Below are positions 1 through 11,570 of a stretch of DNA of 64,000 nt, piece after piece. Within the stretch, counting starts at the first letter, position 1; every line of letters starts with the position of its first letter. Origin of the DNA: Corythucha ciliata (Eukaryota > Arthropoda > Insecta > Hemiptera > Tingidae); the NCBI GenBank assembly GCA_038030265.1, contig CM075938.1, positions 48,911,189 to 48,975,188 of the forward strand, written 5' to 3'. Under the pieces are notes generated by a model. The model did not search any database. It was not told the origin of the DNA and worked only from the letters and a program-made list of their open reading frames with translations. Made by a program: the position numbers and the translations under genes.

Positions 1-804
1 CGTTTCTTTTTAAGTTTTTCCGCTATAATTATGGCGATTATCAATTTAGTCACGATTTAGCGGGGTTTCAAACTTTTATACGTGAATCAGCCATTTTTTT
101 CAATTTTGGCCCCGAATTATAGCGTTTTTTCTCAATTTCAGCCGCGATTTTTTGCCTTTCACTTTCAGACATAAATAAGAGCTTTATATAGCTCAATTTT
201 AGCTGTGTGGTTGGCCTATGAACAGCACATTAGCGTGTTATTCCTAAATTTTAGTCGTAAAATGACCTCTACACAAGGGAAATCAGAGATTTTTCCCCAT
301 AATATTTGGTCTTGGAGTTGCATATTGAGAAACCATAAGTTAAAACTTTTTCACAGTTTTAACTGGGAATATATTAGTTCTTTTTTCGAATTTTTTGCCG
401 CGTTCTTGCCCCCAAGAACTGCACATCAGTGCGGCTTCTCAACTTTAGCCGCCTGATCTCCAGATATACTGTGAGGTCAGCGGATTTTCTGCAGCCGTGA
501 AGTTGCCTTCAGAAGGCGCGAATTGGATACTTTTTTCACTTTCAGCCATTTGAACTATTAATAGCATTCAGATGAATTGAGCTTTCGTGGGTTGAATCGA
601 ATATTCAGCCACACAATTTTCTGAGCACCTCTAACGTTCGGATGGATTGAAATATCGTATTATAATAATAAGGCAGGAGTCAAATCGCCGCCCAATGAAT
701 ACCATAAAGGCTCCTTTTCACGTATCCATAAGAACTAAGTACGAGAATATAAAATCTAGAAACCTCATTTTTGCATATTTAAGCTTCTTGGGGGCCCCCT
801 CTGA
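1..804. repeat. Degenerate ~30-bp repeat array and flank
   Basis: About the first 200 bases are imperfect copies of a short unit built around 'CAATTTTAGCCGCGAATTAG', the reverse complement of the unit that fills 1240-2900. The copies are strongly diverged. From about 200 to 804 the units fade and I see no gene. Reading frames here are short and lack any recognisable domain. The stretch ends at the 8-bp target duplication CCCTCTGA (797-804) of the next element. Confidence 0.6.
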
Positions 805-3116
805 CAGGGGCGTAGGTATGGAGGGGATATGGGGGATAGATCCCCCCCCCCCAGAGCTCCAAGTACACGAACGAAGGAGCACTAGTACCACAACGAAGGG
901 TCCCATAAAATCTCCAAAAATGAGCGTTTCACGTTGAAATTAGGTTTAGCAGATTTTCTGGACTTGAAGCAGCCCGAAAAGGTCCGAGTACGTCCAGCTT
1001 TATCCTTCTGCTTCAGACCCAACGCAGTAGTGTACCAAGATACGGGGTGGGGGGTTCGCCCCGGACCCTCTATCAGACAAAAATCGGTAATATTCGTGGC
1101 TACAGCAGCTAAAAAGCGCTGATTCATCTCGCGATGAAACTTCCAGACTAAAATTAAGAAAAAAATCGCTGATTCGCGGTACATATAGGCCATTCTTCGA
1201 AAAAATTGTGGAAATCAAAGCGAAAGTGTTGTATTTGGGCAAACCCCGCGGTTAAAGTTGAGAAAACACGCTATAATATTGACAAATAAAAGACGCTTTC
1301 AGGTTAAATTGGACAAAAATGGCAAATTCACAACTGAAATGGTGTAAAATCGCCCATTCGCGTATGAAAAAGGGAATAGGAAGCTCAATGGCCGCAAAAT
1401 TAACACAAAACGCAATTTCACAGCTGGAATTGGGAAAAATCGCTAATTTGCAATTTGCTGATATAAAGTTGTGGAAAAACGTTAATTCGCGATCACAAAA
1501 TGAAGAAAATCACTAATTCGCGGCAAAAATTGAAAAAATCACCAATTAGCGCAGCTAAAATTAAGAAAAAAGTTAATTTTCAGTTCAAATTGGGGAAAAG
1601 TGCTAATTCTCAGTTGAAAATAGAAAAAATTGCTAATTGGAAGCCTAAATTGAGTCATACACCAATTCTTGGCAAAAATTGACAAAACTCGGTAGGTAAT
1701 GTACGGGTTGGAAACACTACCATGCTGCTAAAATTCAGAAAAAGCGAAAATTCGCTGCTGAAATTCAGAATTAAGTGCCGTGAAATTTATAATTTAAAAA
1801 TAATGATTTTTTGACAGAAATGGATGGATAGATGTAAATTGTGGTTTGAAAAAGGTTTGACCAAAAAATTTACATTTATAATTTAAATTCGCACCTTCTG
1901 AAGGCATTTTTGTGGCTCAAATTCAGAAAAATGGCAAATTCATCCATGGCTATAGTTTAATGTTAAAAAATACGCTAATTCACGGCTAGAACTGCCGTGA
2001 AGCAATAATCTATACCTATTAAAGTTAGATAAAATTGCTAATGCGGTGGTAAAATGTGAAAAACAGCTAATTTGCGGGTAATATTTAGAAAATAAAATAA
2101 TCAGCCGGCCCCCCAATTCTTTTAGCTCTTAACGCGTGCATTAGCGAAATAAACAAGGTGAATAACTGAAAGTAATCAACTGAGAAATTATGCTGACGCA
2201 CGCGTTATGAGTTACAGAATAGGGGGGCTGGTCAAAATTAAGAGTAAAGTTAATTTTAAGCCTAAAAATTGAGAAAATTGCTAATACGCGGCTAAAAATG
2301 GAAAAAATCGCCAACTTACAGCAAAATTTGCGCCAAACGTCAATTTGTGACTGAAACTGAGAAAATTCGCTAATTCACAGGTTTGAAACGCTACGACGCG
2401 TCACCGCTACAATGTAAAAAAAGCTCTAATTCGCAATTGAAATTGAGAAAAATTCTAATTTGCGCCAAAAACTGAGTATACGCGAATTTGCGGATTCGGA
2501 AGGCAACTTTTCAGGCTGAATGTGAAAAAAAGCGCAATGTATGGCAATAGGTGAAGAAACCGCTAATTCGCTAGTAAACTGAGAAAAATCGCTCACGCAT
2601 TGCGTATGGTGAACCAAAAAAATCCTAATTCGTGAAAAGTCCCCGGCTAATATTGAGGAAAACACTTAAGAAAAACTTTTTCTTAACTTTTTCTCACTTA
2701 AGAAAAACTGGGAAACATCGGTAATATGCTGCTAAAATTGAGGAAAACGCCAAAACTCGTGGATAATTAAGAAACATCGCTCGGGATAAAAACGATACTT
2801 TGCTGCTAACGTTGAGAAAATGCGCAAATTCATGGTTATGGGAGGGGGTGGGGCAAAACCGCTAATCTGCGGCTGAAATTGAGAAGAACAATGCACTCGG
2901 CCAAAATTGAAAAAAGCACTAATTTGCGGGTAGAGTCCAAAAATCGCCCTTAACTGAGAGATTGAGGCTATGATGAGGCCAGCAAGATGTCCAGATTCAA
3001 GAGGGGGCTGGCTGGGTGGAATGATGACTAAAATGTGAAATCACCCCCCTCCCCTCACGCTTACGAGATTTCAATCTGATCCCCCCCCCCAGGACAAATT
3101 CCTACCTACGCCACTG
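805..3116. mobile_element. hAT-like non-autonomous element with array body (copy A)
   Basis: The element begins CAGGGGCGTAGGTA and ends TACCTACGCCACTG, so its ends are inverted copies matching at 13 of 14 positions. It is flanked by a perfect 8-bp direct repeat, CCCTCTGA, at 797-804 and 3117-3124. Eight-base duplications and a CA-G start are typical of the hAT superfamily. No transposase is visible, so it is non-autonomous. Its 2312 bp are mostly degenerate copies of a ~30-bp unit containing 'CTAAAATTGAGAAAAATCGC' plus 'TAATTCGCGG'. Long parts recur at 32870-35109 (copy B) and 46074-47785 (copy C). Assignment to hAT rests on ends and target size only. Confidence 0.8.
2105..2231. mobile_element. 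Small hairpin MITE inside copy A
   Basis: A segment of about 127 bp begins near GGCCCCCCAATTCT and ends near AGAATAGGGGGGC, with inverted arms of about 35 bp (also TAACGCGTGC against GCACGCGTTA). Copies B and C of the host element run through the same point without it: they read AATCAGCCTGGTCAAAA near 33835 and AATCAGCAGGTCAAAA near 47181. These empty sites show a real insertion. The exact target duplication is ambiguous by one or two bases. Family unknown. Confidence 0.7.
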
Positions 3117-3124
3117 CCCTCTGA

Positions 3125-4918
3125 TAGTTGACCCGTGGCGGTTTGCCCCCCTTGCCAACGATTTGCTACCCTGATTGCTTTCCACAGATCTCGATACAGA
3201 GACCAATATAACGGTCGCTGAATTTGTCACGGTTGAGTCTGTCACTTACCAGTTACAATCGAACGGCTCCCAAAAATTTTACAAAAAATACAACATTCAC
3301 TTGATTGCTACTGTTTATGAGAGTTTCTGCTTTCTGGGTTGTTTCAAAATTATAAGAAAAATGCAGTCAATGTTCGTTAATTTGTATTAGATCTCAGAGA
3401 TTGTCCGACCTCCGACGATATCATTAAGAGAAAATCTGAATTTATGGTGTTTTCGCTCACAATCTTTTCTTATTTTACTGTTTTTTCTTCTTCCCAGCTT
3501 CGTTTTACTTTAAATCATTTACCTACCTATATACAAAGGACGGCGCATTGCGCAGGTTTGGTATTTAAATAGCTTGCAAGGATGGACGTGAAGAGGGGGG
3601 AAAGTTGTTGACGATCATATGGTTTGGTCGAGGATGAGAACTACTCCCTCCCACTCACTTCCATCTGTTTTTCTTACAATGCCCAGTCTCTCTCACTCGC
3701 ACACTTGCCTCTATGGTCTTGTCGTCGTCTAGGGCTGCGAGACATCACAAAGAGACTTCAAAGTTTACCCTGAGCAAAGAAGGACTGAATTTTTATTTGT
3801 TTCTGATGTTGGGAAGAGATCGCGTCTGTCTCTATACGAAATAAGAAAATAGAAAAAACACAATTTTTGTCGCTCAGGCACGCGCAAATTTCGAGCTGCG
3901 AAGAAGGCCCTCCTTTGTCAACTTTTCACAAGTAAGTCGAACGTTTTAATTTTCTTTCTTTCTAGGTTGTGAACGCCTGGTTTGGGACGATATTCAGTGA
4001 AGAATTGTCTTTTATTTTATTGCCTTTTCAACTATGTATTTATTAATGTATGCCCAGGCCACAAACCCCAGTGTTTTAAGACAGTCACTCAACGATCGAG
4101 GAGAGAACCATCAAAGTTATGGTTCTCCCTCCCCTTCTTACTTATTTGGATGCTGTAGTTTCGTCCCTGTTATTTCCTTTACTGAAAGTCACCTTCGGCC
4201 TTTTAAAGTTCATTTCTGTACGCATTCTCCTATGTGTATACGGTTTTCAACACTTTTGTAACGTTTTAATTTAGTAGAAAATTGTGTTGAGCAGAGTACT
4301 ATTGAAAGGTGAAGACTTGTTGCAAAGGGCAACAATAACGGGGCAATCAGACGGGATTTTGAAAATATTGCATTTCCTTGTGTTGCGATTGTTCATGACC
4401 GATGTCAGACACGTGGTGGCTCTGTCTAAAACGTAAATCAATAAATTTGCCCGATTAGCACTATCAGTCTACAAATATGTGATATTTCCTGTAGTAGGAA
4501 TAGATCAAAGAAGAGAAGAAAGTGAAATTGTATAGAGATTTGAGTCGATGGTACTCCTGGAGACGTCCCCGCTGCGTCTTCTTAAGGATCTTTAAATTTG
4601 TTGCAAGGAAAATGCGGATCTGCAGATATGAAAGTGTAATCGTGCAGATCTACGGTTTAGACAGTCATTTGGCTCTAATCGTGACACCCTGACTCTCGTG
4701 ACGGTGGTGTTCACTTCAGTTTTAAGATTGACGGGTCTGTGCCTTCGAACGGAGTCCCAGAGAGTGTTAATCCCTCAGGGGTGATACGTCATGAAATACT
4801 ACCGAACAAAGCGTCAAAAAGAGATTTGTGCCGGAAATGGTATATGAACCTCTGCATCGGCGATTACAGTCCTCACAGAGGAATACCGAAAACACCATTT
4901 TGCGAGTCAATTATGCCT
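3125..4918 (+). other. Unique intergenic sequence with candidate non-coding exon
   Basis: This stretch is not built of the array units seen around it. A CTCTCTCAC-rich tract (3689-3700) precedes about 230 bp of balanced composition that ends in a strong splice donor, CACAA|GTAAGT, with exon end at 3931. It could be a first non-coding exon of TRIP12, whose coding exon 1 has a splice acceptor just upstream. That link is inference. I see no convincing protein-coding gene between 3125 and 4918. Confidence 0.25.
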
Positions 4919-4920
4919 AC

Positions 4921-4996
4921 ACGTGGCCGAGATCGTTAGGGCGTCGACTCTCATGTCCAGGTATCTTCTGCTGAGTGGGTTCGATTCCCACTGCAG
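4921..4996 (+). repeat. tRNA-derived SINE head or tRNA pseudogene
   Basis: The stretch has an A-box-like segment, TGGCCGAGATCGTTAGGGCG (4924-4943), like the D arm of serine or leucine tRNAs. It also has a perfect T arm: GTGGG (4975-4979), loop TTCGATT, CCAC-type partner CCCAC (4987-4991). The anticodon stem does not close properly and no acceptor stem pairs well. It is therefore best read as the pol III promoter of a SINE, or a decayed tRNA copy. Confidence 0.5.
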
Positions 4997-5039
4997 GCTG
5001 GATTATTTGAGCAAAGGTCAACTTATGTGTTAAAAAAAA

Positions 5040-5816
5040 GTTGAATGTAAAGCCCCGTTGGTTTACCAAAGATTACTCTACTTTGCTACATGTGAAAAAA
5101 TACAATTTTGGAGACCATAATCCCAAATTCTTCCCCTAATTTACCGCCTCTTCATGAAATTCTCTTGATTCTGGGTTAATTTTCCTGGGTAATTTGAGGA
5201 ATAATGACACAGCTTTATTAGATAAGTAAACGACGTGTTAGAAGTTAAATCGGCTACTCCGGCCATAAAATTACGTATTCACACTATTCGGGGCAGAAAG
5301 CTGGAGTGGAAGAGCAAGCGTATGCCATGAAATTTACTTTCCCCTCTGAACCAAACTGCCCGTTGAGCACATTAAAATATAATTTTCGTGGGGTTAGCCG
5401 TTCTCAAAGCCCAAATTTCGTGGATTTGATCCCAAAGAACCAAATTTCTGGTTTTTTTTTTTTTAGCCAAAAAGGCCAACCAGGAGGACGAGACACAGTT
5501 GACTGCAGAGTATTTATGGTCTTGACTAGAATTGTCTTGGTCTTAGTTAGATGGCTAGAATTGACAGTTTTCACCCCCTTTAAGCCTAAAATTAAGAGAT
5601 TTGGCCCTTATAAAAATCAATTTTGAAGGATTGACTCCCTCAAAATCACACGCAATTTCACACGTTCAAGAAGCGATTTCGCGGATTTGGCACTAAGGGA
5701 ACCCACTTTTGCTGTTTTGGCCAATTCGAGAACCAATTCACGTTTGGCTTCGTAAAAACAAGCAATCTGTTGGTTTATCTCTTTCAAAGCCCAAAGTTTG
5801 CAGATGTGGCTCATTA
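5040..5816. repeat. Degenerate ~32-bp 'TTTCGCGG..TTGGCTC' array
   Basis: From about 5330 the sequence consists of diverged units of the type 'AATTTCGTGGGGTTGGC' followed by 'TCAAAGCCC'. The same unit family fills 9360-9790, 21690-21930, 26500-28150, 52780-53260 and 61080-61330. The frames are open only by chance and carry no domain. The first 300 bases (5040-5330) show nothing recognisable. Confidence 0.5.
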
Positions 5817-5953
5817 AGGCCCGTTCACAAGCTCTATGTTTGCGTTGTGTGGAGTCTATGCAACCAAACAAATGTATTCCCTCGAAAAACGAAGCATTTT
5901 GATAGGTTGCATAGACATCACACAACACAAACGTAGAGCTTGTGAACGGGCCT
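5817..5953. mobile_element. PIF/Harbinger-like hairpin MITE
   Basis: The element starts AGGCCCGTTCACAAGC and ends GCTTGTGAACGGGCCT. The two arms, about 50 bp each, are almost perfectly complementary, and the loop is about 36 bp. It is flanked by the 3-bp direct repeat TTA (5814-5816 and 5954-5956), the target size and sequence preferred by PIF/Harbinger transposons. It has no coding capacity. The near-perfect arms suggest a young insertion. Confidence 0.75.
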
Positions 5954-6147
5954 TTAGAAACCAATCTCGTGAAACCGAATCATGTTGTGGAAGGTGCGAA
6001 CGCTAATTTTTAGTAGGCAAATTCAACACGAATCCAATTTTTTCTCGATTCCTCAAAACATCGGATTGGAGGAGCGCTGCTCTTCCAATCTGGCCATTGG
6101 GGGAGCATTCGCTGACCCTGAACTCCACTTCCGCCGCCGCCACTGGG

Positions 6148-6550
6148 CCCAGGGGCAAAACTCAATGCGGCCCTTTCACCTACGTGACATGGTAAAGACC
6201 CGAAACCAGGAAAGGATTCGATTTTGGTCAAACTACGAAGGGACGCACCCGTTTGGGGTCACTTACACACTGTTTCAGAACGTATAAAGGCAGTGGTCAC
6301 GTACCTATCGAAAACTAGTAAGTGCAACGAAAAGTCTCCATGCCCGAGGACCACGGTTGTCCGCCTTGGAGTTGAGAAAATTGACGGAAATGGCAATGCC
6401 AAACGCTCATTTATGGCCACTTTTGACAGCAATGACAGCTCTCTTTGATGCATTTTGATCAGGACCTAACTACCAGAACCGTGGAGAGAATATTCGAGCC
6501 CAGGGACGAAACCAAATGAGTCCCTTTCACCTGGGTGAGTATAGCAGACC
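6148..6550. repeat. Pair of diverged direct repeats
   Basis: The segment from 6148 (CCCAGGGGCAAAACTCAATG) recurs from 6499 (CCCAGGGACGAAACCAAATG). In both, CCCTTTCACCT and a GGTAAAGACC- or TATAGCAGACC-like tail follow. This suggests a tandem duplication of about 350 bp, or two copies of one short repeat. No coding sequence is recognised. Confidence 0.45.
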
Positions 6551-6659
6551 CAGTGCCACCCTCGCTTTTTTCTCGTAAGGCCTGTATCCAACCTCAGTAA
6601 AACTCCAATAACAGGCAAACTACAAAAAAGCCCCAACAGAGCACAAAGACCCAAGTCTT

Positions 6660-7500
6660 TTGTCAAGTTTTAACTACAGAAAGCTCTCACCACAGTTAGA
6701 ACCTTCCACCACCACTACATTAACGTCCCAACTACAGCAAATCTCTAGCCACAAAAATGGTCCAACCATGACATAGGGCCAATAGCAGCCAAGTTTCAAC
6801 TTTCAACTGCAGCACAGGTCCAACCACGGCATAGGGCCAACAGCAGCCAAGTTCCAGCGACAGGTCGGACCACAGCATAGGTCCAACCACAGCAATGGTC
6901 CAACCCCAGCAAAGGTCCAACCACATCAAGGCTGGAACCTCAGCATAGCTCCAATTACAAAAAGCTCTAAACACAGCTAGAACCTCCTACCACAGCGAAG
7001 CTCTAACCCACAGTAAAACTCCAACCACAAAGAAGGTCCAACCTCGGCCTAGGGCCAACAGCAGCCAAGTTCCTATCAAAGCAATGGGCCAACCACATCA
7101 AGGATCGAACTACAGCATAGCTCCAACTGCGAAAAGCTTTAACCAGACTTGAAAACTCCAACCAAATCAATGGGCCAACAGCAGCCAAGTTCCAACCACA
7201 GAAAAGGTCCAACCACAGCAACGGTCCAACCACCGTATAGGTCCAACCACATCAAGGCTGGAACCACAGCATAGGCCCAACTGAAAAAAGCTTTAACCAC
7301 ATTTAGACCCTCCAACCACAACAAAGGCTCAACCACAGCAATGGTCCAACCACAGCAAAGGTTGAATCACAGCAATGGTCCAACCACATCAAAGCTGAAA
7401 CCACAAAAGCTCTAGCAATGGTCTAATCGCAGCAATGGTCCAATCACAGCAATGGTCCAACCACATCAAGGCTGAAATCACAAAAGCTCTAACCACAGTT
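6660..7500. repeat. Minisatellite 'GGTCCAACCACAGCAA'
   Basis: About 840 bp consist of imperfect units of the type GGTCCAACCACAGCAA and TCAAGGCTGGAACCACAG. The units lack A+T stops on the reverse strand, which produces several tryptophan-rich open frames of 65-80 codons there. Those frames follow the repeat and start and stop inside it, so I do not call them genes. Confidence 0.8.
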
Positions 7501-7639
7501 AAGCTGCGTTTACATTTGAGAGTTTTTTGCTCTCGAGATCACTCTCGAGGGTTTAACTCGCCAGCCTCAACGGGCCAGAGAGTTCTTCCCCCTGCCGCCT
7601 GCCCGTACCTGGCACTCTCAGAGAGCTCAACTCTCGAAG

Positions 7640-8060
7640 AAAGTCAGATTTGCCAATTTTAGGGCGTATGGGGGGGGGGGGATTTTTAGAGTATGAATCG
7701 TCGGCTTAGCCATTTTAAAGGAGCGAATGGTCAGTTTAGTCCTTTTCGTAGTATTGTGCACGATTTAATTGTGAGGGCACATTTAAATCGCCCGTTTAGG
7801 CATTTTCAAGGTGCGAATCATTAGTTTTCCCATTTTTAGGACTAAGTGAGTTTGATTTACCAATTTCAGGGCACGATTCGTCAGTCTAGCCATTATCAAG
7901 GAGCGTTTGGCCATTTTTAGGGTAAAAAGAGTCAGATTTTCCAATTTTAGGTGTGACTTTTTTAGGGCACGAATGGTCAGTTTAGTCAATTTTAGGGTGC
8001 GAACACTCAATTTAGTCGTTTATCGAACTAAAATCGTTAGTTTAACCGCTAATAGTCGGT
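7640..8060. repeat. Degenerate 'GGTCAGTTTAGTCATTTT' array
   Basis: Diverged units of about 32 bp with the core 'TCAGTTTAGTCATTTTAGGG' and 'GCGAATGG' fill this interval. The same family appears in both orientations at 30500-30640 and 30870-31050, and near 50690-50900. A G-run of 12 lies just upstream, near 7670. Confidence 0.6.
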
Positions 8061-8332
8061 TTGCCGTGTGACTCAACTCATTTTTCGAGGTAGGCATCAT
8101 GTTGCCAATATTATACACAGAAGACAGAGGGACCAGAGATGGCGTATTGCCGTAACTGTGCTTTATGGGTTCTCCAGTGGAGTTTCAACCTCAGCAAAGC
8201 TTCCTTTTTCTCACTCACTCTCTCTCTCTCTCTTTTTTGATTTTTGAAATCCGGGGCCCCAAAGAAGCCCCGGCCTGGGGATAACGGACCCATTGCCCCT
8301 CCCCCTCTCGACAGACCTCAATGTAGGCGTAG

Positions 8333-8410
8333 CAGTGGCGTACCGATAGTGGGATGGGATGGGCCGTCCGCCCCGGGTGCCACTCTTAGGAGGTGCCAAC
8401 ATCGGGGTAG
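8333..8410 (+). mobile_element. Isolated transposon terminus (CAGTGGCGTACC)
   Basis: CAGTGGCGTACCGATAGTGG begins at 8333 and is followed by GGGCCGTCCGCCCCGGGTGC. Ends of this shape, with CAGTGGCG followed by a G/C-rich segment, match the other hAT-like termini in this window. I could not find its partner end, so the element is truncated or its other end is too diverged to see. Confidence 0.4.
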
Positions 8411-8479
8411 AATAACTTGCGACTTTCTATTTATTTAGGTGTAACTACATGTAATTACCAGTTATAGACAATACAATTT

Positions 8480-9330
8480 GTATTTTTGGGGCTCGCCAAG
8501 CACGTCCCAGTGGTGCAAAGTAAACGGTTTTTCTAGCAGCCAAGTTCTCTGATATCACGAAATCAAAAGCAGGACTTTTTAAATATATTTTGGGGCTAAA
8601 TTAAAAATTTCTGTACCTACAATAAGACTTTGTCGCTTAACTGGTCAGTTTTGTAGTCGAGCATTTGGTTTACTGGGCTGAATTGCTTGGTTCCTGGGCC
8701 AAATAGTCTGTTCCAGGTTCACGTTTATAAGTTTTGAATCGAAAAACAAAAAATCGAGGCTGTAAAACAGCACGACAGAACTGTGTTTCTAGGTGGAGAT
8801 TTGTCCAAGTTTTTCGGCCAAATGCTTCATTCCCGGGGCAAAGTTTGCTTGTTTGATGATTTTGGGTCTCGAAAAACCCAAAAAATGTGTTCCACTTATC
8901 GGGCTGAAGAGTCAGTTTGTGTCCCAAATCGCAAAGTCGGCAAACTTATTAGTTGTTGGGCTAAAAAACGCGTTATCCTGAGAATCATATACCAAGTTTC
9001 AGTCAGATTGGCAGTTTTTTGGAGTAAATTAATCAGTTTTACGGCCAAATTTGAAGTTTCTCGGCTGAAACCCCCGTTTTACAACAATATTCAGGTTCCA
9101 GGTCAAAATTACCAGTTGTAAGGCGACTATTTCAGTTTCTATGGAAAAGTGGCAGTTATCTCCTTAGATTTCCAGACAAAAAATGACCATTTTTGCACAG
9201 ACTTAAGTGATTTTGTTGTTTCTGCACGAAAATTGCATGGTTTTTAGCTTATGGGGGGCAAAATGTCTAGTTTCACTGTCAAGTGCCTAGTTTGTAGGAA
9301 TAAAGTGACGGTTTCCGGGACAAGCTGGCC
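8480..9330. repeat. Degenerate 'CAGTTTTTGGGCCAAAT' array
   Basis: The interval consists of very diverged units with recurring words such as GGGCTGAA, GGGCCAAA, CAGTTT and GGTTCC about every 30 bp. An open frame of 112 codons on the + strand (8783-9121) is an accident of this pattern. No protein family is recognised. Confidence 0.4.
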
Positions 9331-9359
9331 ATACTTACTGCTTTCCTCCTATATGTCAA

Positions 9360-9790
9360 AGTCCAAATTTCGCGGATTTGAAACTTATTGAACCCAATTT
9401 TGCGGTTTTGGCTATTTCCAAGAACTAGTTTTGTCCTTAGGTCCTGAAACACAATGCCGCCTGTTTGGAATTTTCAAAAACAAAATTTCGCAAATCTTGC
9501 CTGTGGGAAAAGCAGATTTCGTGGGGTTGGCTCGCTGAAAAGACCAATTTCATGGATTTTACGGGTGTTGCATCATTTTAAAGAGCAATTTCACGGATTT
9601 TACGGGTGTTGGCTCATTTTAAAGAACAGTTTCGCGGATCTCGCTTCTTTAAAAACAAAAAAACATTGAGCGAGGGGCTCGGCCATTTCAAAGCCGAAAT
9701 CCTGCACATTATTGTTTCTCACAAACCCAATTTCACGGGTTTTACTCACTCGAAAGCCAAACTCGCAGGATTTACTTGCAATTTATAGCG
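9360..9790. repeat. Degenerate 'TTTCGCGGATTT' array
   Basis: Copies of the same ~32-bp family as at 5330-5800 occur here, for example TTTCACGGATTTTACGGGTG twice near 9589 and 9570. A short inverted pair, GCGTTTTCCATTTAC / GTAAAGGGAAAACTC, brackets 9789-9930. A related pair (GCGTTTTCCATT / AATGGAAAACTC) lies at 11003-11100, suggesting a small MITE family. Confidence 0.45.
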
Positions 9791-9930
9791 TTTTCCATTT
9801 ACATAAAATTCGGCTCTAGAACAATTCATTTCCACTCGTCCTCTCCGAATTAAAACACATGTCACTGGATAAGACGGGTGGGAATGAATTGCTCTCTAAC
9901 AGAATTTCCTGTAAAGGGAAAACTCTATTA

Positions 9931-11569
9931 GTTTCGATTAGTGACTACCTACACTCTACAGCATAAATGGTTATATTTGTACCCCTGACGTTGTCTATTC
10001 AGGTAGTAAAATGCCATTTTGTAGCCCAGATACGTAAATGCACTCTGAAATTTTTTGTCTAGTCCCCGAATCTGGTTTTACGGTCAGATAACTGCCACCG
10101 GAGAGTATTCGCGTATTATGGTCAAGTTTTTGGCCCCGCGTATTGATCATTCGACCACCGCCAGGTCGTCCCTATGCGCTTTAGCGCCTCGCTTGGGTGG
10201 TAAGTCTCATTCACCATGGGGTTTGGATTGTATTCTGGTAGTGGGGGTCCATTCGGGGTATTCTGGGGGGGGGGGGATTCGGCCTGTACTCTGTAGGACT
10301 GTTTGACGCGTGTCCCACGCGCTAGGGTTTTTTTTTTGTCCACTGGGTCGTCTGGCTGGAGATTTCTGTGGTTAGGGCTTTTGTGGCTGGAGATTTCTGT
10401 GGTTAGAGCTTTTTGGGTTTGGAGCGACCCGCAGTTAAAGTCGGGAGGGTTTTTTTTGTTTTTTTAAATTTTAATTTGGGAGTCCTGCCCGTCGGACGTA
10501 ACGGCCACTTGCGGGCTGCCCACCGTAAACGATGTTGCAATATTTCGACCCTGTCCACCACTTGTACTGGAGGTTGCATAGTGGTGGGATCTCCTAACTC
10601 CTAAAACATGAATTTTGCTGCGGTCCATCCTTTTGCAACCATGCCGAGTACGTGGTACTTGACCCTACTGCTTAGGTAGCCCCTATGTGAAAATCATGAC
10701 GCGTGCTCCTTTCTGCGTGGAAAGCAGCACTTTCTTCGCCACGTGTTTTGCTGACTTTCTAACCCGATATGAAGCTTCAAAAGGACCTATAGTATCTCTA
10801 GCTGACCCATTGATTTCTCTCTCCCTCCCCCTCGTAGTACAATTTCGTTAGGATATCCTAAGGGGGTTGACTGATCCCGGATTTTTGGGGGTTCTGCAAA
10901 TGAACACAGTCAATTTTTTAACATTTCGTCCCTGAAATTACTTTTACACATTGACCAAGGATATTCAAGTTCTTCCATCGACTCGATCAAAAAGTGCCTA
11001 TAAGCGTTTTCCATTGAACACACCGCACAAGTTTTAATTCAGAGAGGACGATTGAAAAACCTTACACCCCACGAGTGAATTGTATTGAATGGAAAACTCT
11101 ACATGTGGGCGTTCGTAGAATTACTAGGAGATTAAAAATGAGACCTGAAAATCCAGGATATCCTAACGAAAGTTAGGAAGTGCCGGAAAAATAACCGTTT
11201 CAAGCTGTTATTTGTGCCTTGTTTCTTTGCTTTGTTTACTCGTTGATTTAGTGTGTGAAAAATATCGCACATGACTCGTCGGAAAGTGTGTAATGGCCTC
11301 GTGTTGTAGACTCGAACCGTATTTCAAACTTTCCGCACTAGTTATGAAATGTGCTCATTTCAAGGCAGTTAGTTGTTTATGAAAAAAAATTAGTGCTCGT
11401 TTGTGTCTATTGCATAGTGTTTACTCATTACTGATATGACGAGCTAAAGTGAGATGAAAACTGAAAAGTGGAATTTCTCATTCACATTCTTACTAGTCAC
11501 TCTATCATTCTCTCTCACTCCCTCCGCCTGAAATGTTGGTAGAACTGGAGATTGGTGTGTCTGGTTCCT
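9931..11569. other. Intergenic sequence with one inverted-repeat element
   Basis: This is mostly unique sequence. TTTCGTTAGGATATCCT (near 10848) is mirrored by AGGATATCCTAACGAAAG (near 11156), which suggests a short element of about 330 bp with inverted ends. G-runs near 10266 and T-runs near 10328 and 10449 are present. I see no gene. Confidence 0.35.
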
Positions 11570-11570
11570 C

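Noticed and set aside
6732..7336. Several tryptophan-rich open frames on the - strand
   Set aside because: They follow the unit of the minisatellite exactly and begin and end within it; no domain, no splice logic.
10055..10306. Open frame with a glycine-rich end
   Set aside because: Short, ends in a G-run, no domain and no codon pattern.
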